Shown: positions 1 through 7,712 of the stretch, in pieces
Numbering within the stretch: the stretch's first letter is position 1
Layout of the letters: each line of letters opens with the position of its first letter
Assembly: GCF_900177675.1 (NCBI RefSeq)
Contig: NZ_FXWM01000001.1
Span: 1,559,001 to 1,623,000, forward strand
Length of the DNA: 64,000 nucleotides
Origin: Bacillus sp. OV166
GTDB taxonomy: Bacteria; Bacillota; Bacilli; Bacillales; Cytobacillaceae
Direction of reading: 5' to 3'
Position numbers and translations under genes: made by a program
Notes under the pieces: generated by a model
Told to the model about the DNA's origin: nothing
Database searches by the model: none
Seen by the model: only the letters and a program-made list of their open reading frames with translations

Positions 1-693
1 TACCCCAAAGATTACTTGATTGACCATTTGTTTTAAATCAGCCGGCAAGTGATAAGCTAAATAGGCTGGGAAAACACGCTCAAATGTAAAGATATTCAAG
101 TGGTTCACAAGATTCGCAATCCCAAAAGAGAAGTATTCTTTCTCCTGAAGATATTTTGCGCGGAGTTGATTGGAAAAAGGATGGAACTTTCCGGAAAAAA
201 TAGAAATTTTTACATAAAAATCGCTTTCTAATGTTTCAGTCATTGAAATCAAATCTTCTTCTGTCAGAGCAATTGCGCTGCCTGCTTCAATGACAATACC
301 TCGATTGCTGTTTTCCCAGATAACTATGACTTCTTCAGAAAAAAAGCCTTTTAAGGCAGACTCAATTTCGCTTTGATTCGTATCATCGCTGTTAAATTGA
401 AACTGAATGAAACGAAGATACGTCTCAGGTTTACAAGTCGGGAGAGGACCATCCAATAATAAATAGGTATCCCATCCCTTCGCAGCGGAATTGCTCGCAG
501 GATTTTTATATTCAACTAATTGGTAAATTGTTTTAAGAAGGGTTAATTCCTTTTCAGTTACCACAGCTTTAGGAATAGCGATCCATTCGTTTTCAATCTC
601 ATTATAGAAGATATAAAATTGTTCAGAGGGATTCACTGGCTTATCTTGAAACAAAATGGAATTCTCATAAATAGACAATAATTTTTTTAACAT
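1..693 (-). CDS. PucR-type transcriptional regulator, N-terminal part (runs off the window)
   Basis: The frame is open for 231 codons from an ATG at 693 down to base 1, so the C-terminus lies outside the window. GGGGAAA lies about 7 bases before the ATG. The protein starts MLKKLLSIYENSILF and contains an ILVDS-free mixed alpha/beta region. The last visible part (NHLNIFTFERVFPAYLAYHL, then LPADLKQMVNQVIFG) resembles the segment just before the C-terminal helix-turn-helix of PucR/CdaR-like regulators. That assignment is from memory of the family, and the helix-turn-helix itself is not visible. The target is unknown. It is the last gene on the reverse strand here and is separated from the small gene upstream by about 130 bases. 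Confidence 0.5.
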   Translation of the reverse strand, partial: MLKKLLSIYENSILFQDKPVNPSEQFYIFYNEIENEWIAIPKAVVTEKELTLLKTIYQLVEYKNPASNSAAKGWDTYLLLDGPLPTCKPETYLRFIQFQFNSDDTNQSEIESALKGFFSEEVIVIWENSNRGIVIEAGSAIALTEEDLISMTETLESDFYVKISIFSGKFHPFSNQLRAKYLQEKEYFSFGIANLVNHLNIFTFERVFPAYLAYHLPADLKQMVNQVIFGV

Positions 694-822
694 GGTTGAT
701 TTCCCCGTTTTTTAATATTTACTTGATTCATTTATTATACAGTAGTTGATAAAAGCAAAAAAATAATAAAGGCTAGCCTTTGTTAATACGGGCTAGCCTA
801 TCATATATGGTGGTAATAAAGA

Positions 823-1014
823 TTAATCGCATTCATAGGGTGGTTGTTCTTCAAGGAACTCATGGGCTTCTTCGATATTAGTTGTATCATGGCGTGAATG
901 GACAGAACCACCAGACATGCCTTCGTTAATCATACGGTCCACATCCATGAACACCTTATCTCTTCCTTCATAAGCAGAACCTAAATCCGTTACCTTGTCT
1001 TTTCCTTTATCCAT
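823..1014 (-). CDS. Small hypothetical protein (63 aa)
   Basis: I do not recognise a function. The protein is charged and hydrophilic, starting MDKGKDKVTDLGSAYEGRDK and ending PPYECD, with no membrane segment or signal peptide. Three ATG codons cluster at the start. The one at 1014 is chosen because AAAGGG sits about 10 bases before it, while the upstream ATGs at 1023 and 1020 lie too close to that ribosome site. It lies downstream of yheE on the same strand with about 80 bases between, so it may be a late member of the yheDC-yheE transcription unit. Confidence 0.6.
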   Translation of the reverse strand: MDKGKDKVTDLGSAYEGRDKVFMDVDRMINEGMSGGSVHSRHDTTNIEEAHEFLEEQPPYECD

Positions 1015-1094
1015 AACCATCATCCCTTTCAGTAAACTATTTCTAGTTTGTGGAAAAGATGAGTTTTCATACGCTTTAAGATCCCGGTATTACA

Positions 1095-1304
1095 CTATTC
1101 ATAAACATGGTAAAGCATCAGTTCATGGATTTGGCTTGATAATGCCTCGATCTCATCTCGTTCAGGCACATTTGTTGTCCATTCTATATTCCCAGTTTGA
1201 TGATAAATTCCGGTGACTCTTTGCTTTTTATGATAAAAGGAAAAATTCCATCCCGGAATATTTTTATTTTCAAATAATGGCTTGAATTGAAAGTGCATTA
1301 ACAT
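1095..1304 (-). CDS. yheE: YheE family protein (DUF5342)
   Basis: This 69-residue protein matches the length and look of Bacillus YheE (DUF5342), a small uncharacterised family. It has an aromatic-rich N-terminal half (MLMHFQFKPLFENKNIPGWN) and an acidic C-terminus. GGGGGA lies 8 bases before the ATG at 1304, which favours this start over the second ATG at 1298. As in B. subtilis, it follows the yheC/yheD ATP-grasp genes on the same strand, so it is probably expressed with them during sporulation. That link is by position only. Confidence 0.75.
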   Translation of the reverse strand: MLMHFQFKPLFENKNIPGWNFSFYHKKQRVTGIYHQTGNIEWTTNVPERDEIEALSSQIHELMLYHVYE

Positions 1305-1389
1305 CGTGAAATCCCCCTTTTAATTTACTTACTATTAGCTTAACTTGTTTGGGAGATTTTTTAAATAGAATTTTCTGTCAATTTTTTTA

Positions 1390-2436
1390 TCAGATCTGAA
1401 AATTTGAGAGTTGGAAGAATAAGCGGCAAAGTTGCTCAATTTTCTTTTCTTCTATTTCGTGTTCGTCAAAGCTCATGGGTTTGGAATTTACCTCGTAAAT
1501 ATAGTACTGCCCCGTTTTACTTACCCCAGCGTCGATGGAAAATTCACCGAAATAGCCAAATCGGTCAGATAATGCCCTTCCAATATAAGGGATAATTGTT
1601 TCGATAAATTGATCATGCTTTTCAGAATGCAAAATTTCATAGGGCAAGAGCCTCCCACCGAAGGGTATATGAGTAGTAATTCCTTGTTCTTGTGATTGCC
1701 TAATCCCAATCCCAGTTAAAATGTACTTACCTTCATCTGCGTGGGCAAGGATACGAAAGTCGAAACGATTACCTTCGTATTCAGCTGATGTTATTTCCTC
1801 TTGGGCTAGGTAGTTTTTCTCAAGTAGCTCCTTGCCCCAGATATCCCAAAAATGATTAAAGGATTTATAAATTTCCTGAAGATAGATTCCTTCTAATTGA
1901 ACCTTGGAAGAACCCATCAACTTTAAGCGGAAAATCCCTTTTCCTTTCGATGATTGCGTAGGTTTTAAATATATGCTTATTTGCTTCTGCAGAAAAGTGA
2001 TCAAGTCCTTTTTTTGCTGGATGAGGATTGTTTGCGGCAAAAAGGTTTGCAAAAACGGATGGGTTTTAAGTAATTCATATAACTCAAATTTATCGATAAA
2101 ACATGGATTGAAAAAAGGGATATTTTTCTCCTTTAAAATCGAAAAAAAACGTTGGTATTGCTGATTTTGTTCTGACTTTCTGAAAGGAACCCGATTATAA
2201 ACCAGGTTAGGATAGGGGAATATTTCCTTAACCCAGTGATTTTTATCAGGTGAATAGGTATAGCCAGTAATATGATCTGTATCTACATCTTCCGGAGTAA
2301 AGACAAAGCTTATTCCATCAAGTGAAATAAGCTTCTTTTGTAATGCTATAAAAAGCGGGCCATTACCCGCAATAGAACCATTTGATTTTCTCGCTGACAT
2401 AATACCAATCAGTGGCCCTGCTTGATTGGCTTTCAT
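1390..2436 (-). CDS. YheC/YheD family ATP-grasp protein, short paralogue
   Basis: This is the last of four consecutive YheC/YheD-like genes. The ATP-grasp fold is visible: a lysine-glycine loop (YLKPTQSSKGKGIFRLK, about residues 155-175), a DFRI segment, and the C-terminal metal-binding YEVNSKP motif in which Glu and Asn are kept. The family is described as endospore coat-associated, with members localising around the forespore; the reaction is unknown. At 348 residues it is shorter than the two YheD-type neighbours because it lacks their N-terminal domain. The ATG overlaps the stop of the preceding gene by four bases (ATGA), and AGAGGAG lies 9 bases upstream, so translational coupling is likely. 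Confidence 0.8.
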   Translation of the reverse strand: MKANQAGPLIGIMSARKSNGSIAGNGPLFIALQKKLISLDGISFVFTPEDVDTDHITGYTYSPDKNHWVKEIFPYPNLVYNRVPFRKSEQNQQYQRFFSILKEKNIPFFNPCFIDKFELYELLKTHPFLQTFLPQTILIQQKKDLITFLQKQISIYLKPTQSSKGKGIFRLKLMGSSKVQLEGIYLQEIYKSFNHFWDIWGKELLEKNYLAQEEITSAEYEGNRFDFRILAHADEGKYILTGIGIRQSQEQGITTHIPFGGRLLPYEILHSEKHDQFIETIIPYIGRALSDRFGYFGEFSIDAGVSKTGQYYIYEVNSKPMSFDEHEIEEKKIEQLCRLFFQLSNFQI

Positions 2437-3797
2437 GTGAATAACTCCTCTGGGTGTAATAATGATTGCTCGGTAAGAAAGACAGCAAACGCAATGGACA
2501 ATTTACGCGTTAGCAAATCAAAATCTTTCAATTCGGGATGAGCAAAGATGGTCCTTCCAGGTTTGGAATTTGCTTCAAAGAGCCAAACATCTCCATTTCG
2601 GTCGATACCTAAATCAAAACCAATCTCACCAATAATGCCTTCTACATTCCTATCCAAAGAACTGCTTAAAAGAAGGGCGGAATGAGAGAGTCTTTCTTTA
2701 TACAAAGTACGTTCATCCCCTGAGAATATTTCTTCGAGCGTTTTAACATCACCACCGCTTCTTTTATGAGTGGTTACGCTGCCAGGGCCTGCAATTTTCG
2801 CTGCAATCGCTGATACATGCCAATTTCCCAGATCATCTTTATTCGTGTGGACGCGAAAATCAATTGGTCTTGATTCGCTTCTGAGTAAATTTATGCCCTG
2901 CTGTACCAACATTTTTTCAAGTGATTGATTTGCGAATACGATACCCATCAATCGTTCTAAACTTGAAAATCTCCGCAAACGATTTACACCACTTTCATCT
3001 TGGTAGCGGCAAAAATAATCATCGGTGTGCTTGTCATATATTATTTGGTGAACACCTAAACCAAGACTGCCATTTTTAGGTTTAATAAAAACATGGCCAT
3101 GGGTAGAAAGCATAGTCTCGATTGAGGAGAAGGATGTAAATGGCAGTGTTTCTGGTAGGAAGCTTGCAACTATGTCATCTTGAATAAGCCTTTCATGAAT
3201 ATCAAGCTTGTTAAAAAATCCAGGATTATACCAAGGAATAAGGTATTCCTTTTGCAAGCGGTCACGCACCTTAATTAATTTTGGGTTATTTTCACTTCTC
3301 CGATTGGGCAGCCGATCATAAATAACATTAGGAAAAGGCACTTCAAGCGTCTCCCATGCATTATTTTGAAAAATGTACCCTTCTATGATTCCTTGGTCCC
3401 AATCAATATGCTGTTCTCCAAATACAAAAGGTAAAGCACCCACCATTTTATTAACGGATAGAAGTTTTGAAAAGAACAATGTTCTTTCACCAATAGGTTC
3501 CAAAGGCAGTGAGGTAAATCCCGCTGTGAAAATACCTACAAGTGGACCGATAATAAGACTATGGTTATTGAAAAAGACATGAAGTGGAGTGTTGAAATTA
3601 GGAAAATGGAGTGCTTTTTGAATTTTTCTGCTTATCGAAACCCGGTCATCCTTATCAGGATGAGGAATAAAATCAACTTCTATGGATCTCGAACCAAAGG
3701 CAATCCTTGTGATCTCTTTATCTTTAAGAAATGATGGAGGACAGAAAACAACTAATTGATCATTTTGAGCAACTTCAATGAGATAATGTTTTCTCAT
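2433..3797 (-). CDS. yheD: YheD-like endospore coat-associated ATP-grasp protein
   Basis: This 454-residue protein has the two-part YheD layout: an N-terminal beta-rich domain of about 100 residues followed by an ATP-grasp domain. Motifs seen are FIKPKNGSLGLGVHQI, IDFRVHTNK, and FEANSKPGR near the C-terminus. The family is spore coat or cortex associated in Bacillus; its substrate is not known. ATG at 3797 is preceded by GGAAGAG. The gene starts 23 bases inside the 3' end of its upstream neighbour and ends with a four-base overlap with the next gene. Which of the two long paralogues is the true YheD orthologue cannot be decided by reading alone. Confidence 0.8.
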   Translation of the reverse strand: MRKHYLIEVAQNDQLVVFCPPSFLKDKEITRIAFGSRSIEVDFIPHPDKDDRVSISRKIQKALHFPNFNTPLHVFFNNHSLIIGPLVGIFTAGFTSLPLEPIGERTLFFSKLLSVNKMVGALPFVFGEQHIDWDQGIIEGYIFQNNAWETLEVPFPNVIYDRLPNRRSENNPKLIKVRDRLQKEYLIPWYNPGFFNKLDIHERLIQDDIVASFLPETLPFTSFSSIETMLSTHGHVFIKPKNGSLGLGVHQIIYDKHTDDYFCRYQDESGVNRLRRFSSLERLMGIVFANQSLEKMLVQQGINLLRSESRPIDFRVHTNKDDLGNWHVSAIAAKIAGPGSVTTHKRSGGDVKTLEEIFSGDERTLYKERLSHSALLLSSSLDRNVEGIIGEIGFDLGIDRNGDVWLFEANSKPGRTIFAHPELKDFDLLTRKLSIAFAVFLTEQSLLHPEELFT

Positions 3798-4878
3798 AAT
3801 AGCTCTTCCTTTCTTTTGAATCTATCAGGGTTAAGTGTTTCCCGTAAAGCAATGGGGCTAGGTTCAGAGAATCTTTAAGGTCTGGTTGAGTTTGCAAGAG
3901 CACTTTTCGCCCTGGTTTCGAATTTACATCCAAAATCCAGATTGAACCATTTTTCGCGATGCCAATATCTACTCCGAGTTCAAATAATGGTAAAAATGCA
4001 TTTTCAAGAAGTGGAGGAAGATTGGTGAGAATGTATGTTAATTCTTGATTAATATATTCCCTAGTAGCAGGTGGGAGAGAAGGTGACCAATCGGCAAAGG
4101 GGAGGACGGTCCCACCAGCACTTAAATTTGATAAAATACCGCCAGTATTTCCTCTACGAATCCCTCTTCCTAATTCGCTCCATTTCCCATCCATATTTTT
4201 TTGCAGTAGGACGCGAATGTCGAAGGGCTGCAGTTCATTATTTGATAATTCAAGATAAGGTTGCAGTAAGTATTGACGATTACAAATGAGCGATTGTAAC
4301 CACTGGGTTAGCTTCGTTTCATTTGGGAAAATCCGTGAAATAATCTTCTTTTGTTTTTCAGTTTTAACATGAAAGGATTTTTCATTTTTTTTCAAATAGT
4401 AAATGCCATTCCCTTGCGATCCGTTAATGGGCTTTAAAATAATCCTTTTCTTTGTTGTTAATACATTTAATACGATGTTAGTATCGGAAACAGATTGAGT
4501 TACAGGTAAGTAAGCCGATAAAACTGTTTTTCTTAATTCTTCATAGAGTTCTAGTTTATTTGGCAGCCCATATCCTAAAAAGGTTATGTCAGTTCTGGTC
4601 TTTAGCCAAGATACAATCGGAATGCATTGTTTGGAATGCTCATCATCACCGTAAAAACAACGGTCATAAATAATCGTTGGAATGTGAAATTCACTGTCGA
4701 CCCAGGATTTTGTAGTTGAATTAAATTTTTCCCCTTTTACTTGAAGTGTCAGCGGATCTATTTTTGAAGGGATGAAGCGGTAGCATTCCATCCCACAGGA
4801 TTCTGCAAGGTTCGCGATTTCGTTTATATAGGACTGTTCACTTTCCATGCTAACTGTCATTATTCCAAATGCAATCAA
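3775..4878 (-). CDS. yheC: YheC-like endospore coat-associated ATP-grasp protein
   Basis: A 367-residue YheC-type protein with no separate N-terminal domain. ATP-grasp elements are ILKPINGSQGNGIYYLKK, FDIRVLLQK and LDVNSKPGR. It begins with TTG, supported by GGAGG about 8 bases upstream, and only one base separates it from the stop of the preceding gene. Its length and position second in the cluster fit B. subtilis YheC. It probably acts in the mother cell during coat or cortex assembly; that role is known only from family localisation data, not from chemistry. Confidence 0.8.
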   Translation of the reverse strand: MIAFGIMTVSMESEQSYINEIANLAESCGMECYRFIPSKIDPLTLQVKGEKFNSTTKSWVDSEFHIPTIIYDRCFYGDDEHSKQCIPIVSWLKTRTDITFLGYGLPNKLELYEELRKTVLSAYLPVTQSVSDTNIVLNVLTTKKRIILKPINGSQGNGIYYLKKNEKSFHVKTEKQKKIISRIFPNETKLTQWLQSLICNRQYLLQPYLELSNNELQPFDIRVLLQKNMDGKWSELGRGIRRGNTGGILSNLSAGGTVLPFADWSPSLPPATREYINQELTYILTNLPPLLENAFLPLFELGVDIGIAKNGSIWILDVNSKPGRKVLLQTQPDLKDSLNLAPLLYGKHLTLIDSKERKSYYEKTLSH

Positions 4879-4879
4879 T

Positions 4880-6259
4880 TTAATGATCCTCCTTTACAAT
4901 TGTAGATTCAAATGCAAGCAACGTACAAAATTGGATGAGCGCCTTAGCAGACGGCCTAATTTTTCCTAACCCATCCTCAAAGTTTTTAGAAGGTTTAGAG
5001 TTTACTTCTATTATCCACAGCTGTCCCTCTTGATCGACCCCGATGTCGATCCCTAATTCTCCGGTTATCCCTGTTGAAGAACCACTAATAGTCGAAGCCG
5101 TTTCAAGCGCTAATTTCTTCATAAGTGCAAACACTTCTACAGATTTTTTTTGGTCGAAACAGGTACGTAGAACATTTAAGGGTTTGAGGATTCTCCCGCC
5201 CCTAGCGATGTTAGAAACGAACTCATCTTCCGCTGCGACCCTTGCCACAATCGAGGTAACTTGCCAATGGTTGTTTAGAGTTTTGTGACACAAAACTCTA
5301 AAGTCCATGGCACAGGATTCATAAGTAACTAACTCTATCCCCTGTTGAATTATATAAAAACGATTATGAAGTATTTGCTTTATAAGTTGGTGGACTTCAT
5401 CTAAAAGATAATTATTTCTAGATCTATCGTTAAGAGCAGCGATAGAGGTTTGTAAAGAGAATTGGCTATCTTCTTCCTTTTTCAATTTCATAATATTTCT
5501 GCCTTGACTGCCATGAACTGGCTTGATAAATACCGTTTCAAATTCTTGAGTAAGTTCATATAAGTGTTCTTTTGTATAAATTTTGGTTTTTGGTAAAAAC
5601 GGAAAAAGATGTTTCTCATGAAATATTTGATTATATACTTCCCATTTTGAAAGAAAGCGTTCATTAAAAAGTGGGATCAGCAAGGCTTCAAGTTTATTAC
5701 GGAAATGCTTGAATGGCTCAGAGTGTTCAAGTTTGCGGGAATGGATTCGATTGTAAATTACATCTGGCAAGGGATGTTCAAAAGGACTCCATTTCCCATT
5801 TATAAGGTAATACCCACGATTTAAAAATTGATCATAGGAAAAAACATAAAAAAAGCCGCCAATCTCGGTAATTCCATGATGAAGCTCCTCGCAAAAAGCG
5901 TGAATAGAACGAAAATGGGGTTCCTCTTCCTCATTTGAAGGGAAATCAGTTAATAGTCCAATCACAGGCCCAAGCTCAAGTGTAAGTAAATCAGGATGAT
6001 AGATAGCCTGAAATTTATATTCCTGAATGGGGAGACAAAAATCTTTTAAGATATTTTCGGGTATAAGCATCATATTTGGGTCCATTTCAATCGTTTTGAC
6101 TTTTGTTTTTATCGTCTTGTGTCCTAATTTGATATTTAAGTCAAGGTTATGATTCACTAGTAAATTGGTAAACAATTGGTTGGACATTTGCACAAAGCAG
6201 TCATTTTTATTTTTTTGTTTCCTTGGTTTAATCGTTATTGGAGTTATTGGAAAAAACAT
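4880..6259 (-). CDS. yheD: YheD-like ATP-grasp protein, first gene of the cluster
   Basis: This is the promoter-proximal gene of the four-gene operon. The 459-residue product has an N-terminal domain followed by ATP-grasp motifs VFIKPVHGSQGRNIMKL, MDFRVLCHK and IIEVNSKPS. ATG 6259 is preferred over ATG 6265 because GAGGA lies 6 bases before it but directly abuts the earlier one. It shares the two-domain layout with the third gene but the sequences have clearly diverged, which argues for old duplication rather than a recent tandem copy. A CATACATT element 50 bases upstream could be a sigma-E -10 box. Confidence 0.8.
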   Translation of the reverse strand: MFFPITPITIKPRKQKNKNDCFVQMSNQLFTNLLVNHNLDLNIKLGHKTIKTKVKTIEMDPNMMLIPENILKDFCLPIQEYKFQAIYHPDLLTLELGPVIGLLTDFPSNEEEEPHFRSIHAFCEELHHGITEIGGFFYVFSYDQFLNRGYYLINGKWSPFEHPLPDVIYNRIHSRKLEHSEPFKHFRNKLEALLIPLFNERFLSKWEVYNQIFHEKHLFPFLPKTKIYTKEHLYELTQEFETVFIKPVHGSQGRNIMKLKKEEDSQFSLQTSIAALNDRSRNNYLLDEVHQLIKQILHNRFYIIQQGIELVTYESCAMDFRVLCHKTLNNHWQVTSIVARVAAEDEFVSNIARGGRILKPLNVLRTCFDQKKSVEVFALMKKLALETASTISGSSTGITGELGIDIGVDQEGQLWIIEVNSKPSKNFEDGLGKIRPSAKALIQFCTLLAFESTIVKEDH

Positions 6260-6309
6260 AAGCATTCCTCAATTTCTACCTAGAGCTTATAGGCATTAGT
6301 TGATATAGT

Positions 6310-6317
6310 AATGTATG
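6310..6317 (-). promoter_or_regulatory. Possible sigma-E type -10 element upstream of the yheD/C operon
   Basis: Read on the minus strand this is CATACATT, close to the sigma-E -10 consensus. A good -35 at the normal spacing is not evident (an AATATCA lies 18 bases upstream, which is long). The assignment rests on the sporulation role of the family and on this one box. Confidence 0.22.
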
Positions 6318-6385
6318 TAACATTAATCTAGATGGTGATATTAACATTCTCGCATTTAAGTGAATAGTTTGTTATAGTTGATTCA

Positions 6386-6432
6386 GAATAGAAAAGCGGA
6401 AGCGCCCGTTTAGCGGCGCTGGAGCTAGACAT
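6386..6432 (+). repeat. Dispersed AGAAAAGCGGAAGCGCC-type repeat
   Basis: The block begins GAATAGAAAAGCGGAAGCGC and ends GGAGCTAGAC. It can form a hairpin with stem AGCGCC/GGCGCT. The same core recurs at the yhaL-prsA terminator, and in reverse orientation before yhaX and before asnO. It lies directly upstream of the yheA ribosome site. Confidence 0.55.
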
Positions 6433-6454
6433 CATTAAAAAGGAGTGAGTACAA

Positions 6455-6802
6455 GTGGCAGTTAATTTATATGATTCCGCTTATGCGTTAGAAACAGCCA
6501 TTCGTCAAAGTGAAGAATATACCCAACTACAGCAAGCTTATAAAGAGGTAAATGCTGATCCAGCAGCAAAACAGATGTTTGATAAGTTCCGTCAAATCCA
6601 AATGGACCTGCAACAGAAACAAATGATGGGGCAGGATATATCAGAACAAGAGGTACAACAAGCACAATCAACTGTTGGACTCGTTCAGCAAAATGGAAAA
6701 ATTGCTCAACTTATGCAAGCGGAACAACGGATGAGCATGGTTATTGGGGAATTAAACAAAGTGATCATGAAACCATTAGAAGACCTTTATGGAAAAATGT
6801 AA
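6455..6802 (+). CDS. yheA: YheA, YlbF/YmcA family protein
   Basis: This 115-residue, almost entirely helical protein belongs to the YlbF/YmcA family. It starts MAVNLYDSAYALETAIRQSE and is rich in Gln, typical of the family's long paired helices. YlbF and YmcA act with YaaT in RNA processing and development; YheA itself has no established role. ATG 6455 follows AAGGAGTGAG. It is divergent from the yheD/C operon, as in B. subtilis, and stands alone with a weak hairpin behind it. Confidence 0.85.
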   Translation: MAVNLYDSAYALETAIRQSEEYTQLQQAYKEVNADPAAKQMFDKFRQIQMDLQQKQMMGQDISEQEVQQAQSTVGLVQQNGKIAQLMQAEQRMSMVIGELNKVIMKPLEDLYGKM

Positions 6803-6846
6803 ACTCAGTTAGAAAAGCCTTGGGAAAAGTGACCGAAGGCTCAGGT

Positions 6847-6880
6847 TGTCGAAAAACTTTCGATAGCCTTTTCTTTTATT
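6847..6880 (+). terminator. Weak terminator-like hairpin after yheA
   Basis: TCGAAA and TTTCGA pair around a three-base loop, followed by a T-rich but interrupted tail. The stem is short, so this is tentative. Confidence 0.35.
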
Positions 6881-6946
6881 CCCTTTCTTTAATAATTCAC
6901 CGCGTTAATTTGTAATAATAATAATATATAGATTTTCAACTAGTCT

Positions 6947-7074
6947 GTTGATTTGCGCTCCAGGCGCGTGCGGTTCGCGGGCGTGCCGGGGAGCCTCCTC
7001 GTCGCTTTGATCCTGCGGGGTCTCCCCTGCCCCGTACTCCCGCAGGAGTCTTCGCGCCTTCCGCTCCAATCAAC
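6947..7074 (-). repeat. GC-rich intergenic repeat with GTTGATT ends
   Basis: About 128 bases much richer in GC than the surroundings. Both ends read GTTGATT towards the centre, next to GCGCTCC or GGAGCGG. TCCTGCGGG and CCCGCAGGA form a perfect 9-bp internal stem. I recognise the pattern (GTTGATTGGAGCGGAAGGCG, CTCCTGCGGGA and so on) as a repeat common between genes in many Bacillaceae; its function is not known. In the usual orientation it lies on the minus strand here. A truncated copy in the opposite orientation lies at 7513-7549. Confidence 0.7.
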
Positions 7075-7148
7075 GGTGTAGTATTCAATTTAAGCTCTTC
7101 AACTCATCTAAAAAATACGCTCTTTTCTAAAAGAATGTTGCTTCTTAA

Positions 7149-7247
7149 ACTCTCTCATAAAACACGAGATTCGCTCATAAAAGCTCATTATTCGCTCATT
7201 GAAGCCCAATATTCGCTCATAAAACTCTAAAATTCGCTCATTGAAGG
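7149..7247. repeat. 21-bp period array of TTCGCTCAT units
   Basis: TTCGCTCAT starts at 7170, 7191, 7212 and 7233, exactly 21 bases apart, with a degenerate fifth unit before it. Units alternate between continuing AAAA and TGAAG. Stops interrupt all candidate reading frames, so it is not a coding repeat. Confidence 0.7.
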
Positions 7248-7391
7248 AAAAAGACGATTAATATATCATGAATGTTCAAATGCTGAAGTGTAATTTTACA
7301 CAAAATATCCTTTTTAATTATCTGATCATTAATTTATAACAACATTATCTTCTAAAACAGCCAAAAAATATTAAGAATAAGTGTGAAATCA

Positions 7392-7505
7392 ATGTTTAAG
7401 CCAAAAGAGTTTTGCCAAAGTGAATATGAATTTGTGTCTATTGATGTACTTTTATCAGAAGATTTAGTTGGGCTAGAAAAAGAATGTTGCAATGCTTTAG
7501 GTTAA
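7392..7505 (+). pseudogene. Possible transposase N-terminal remnant (37 codons)
   Basis: The small frame reads MFKPKEFCQSEYEFVSIDVL and then SEDLVG before a stop. The YEFVSID segment followed by a short acidic stretch is reminiscent of the first 30 residues of IS1182-type transposases as I remember them, after which the similarity is lost. It has no convincing ribosome site and lies between two copies of an intergenic repeat, which fits a decayed insertion. Alternative: a chance short frame. Confidence 0.3.
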
Positions 7506-7512
7506 TTTACCT

Positions 7513-7549
7513 CCCCGCGGAAAGAGAGTGCCCGGAGCGGAAATCAACA
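7513..7549 (+). repeat. Truncated copy of the GTTGATT repeat
   Basis: CCCGCGGAAAGAGAGTGCCC followed by GGAGCGGAAATCAAC is the typical distal end of the same repeat family as 6947-7074, in opposite orientation, with the other two thirds missing. Confidence 0.55.
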
Positions 7550-7627
7550 GGCCAGTTAGCAGGGACAATCAATTAATAATTTCAGCCCTACCATGACTAT
7601 GCTTTGGTCAATATGCCTGCAAGGTAA

Positions 7628-7647
7628 AGCTTCCGCTTTTCTGTTCT
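7628..7647 (-). repeat. End of a dispersed AGAAAAGCGGAAGC repeat
   Basis: On the minus strand this reads AGAACAGAAAAGCGGAAGCT, matching the first 14 bases of the repeat at 6386. Confidence 0.45.
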
Positions 7648-7712
7648 ATAAATGCCTAAAAAATCATAAAAGTGATATAAAGGCTAATTCACCAAGAACA
7701 GGGGGCAACGTA

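Noticed and set aside
7149..7247. Short repeats as a CRISPR array
   Set aside because: Units are 9 bases in a 21-base period without unique spacers of CRISPR size, and no cas genes are present.
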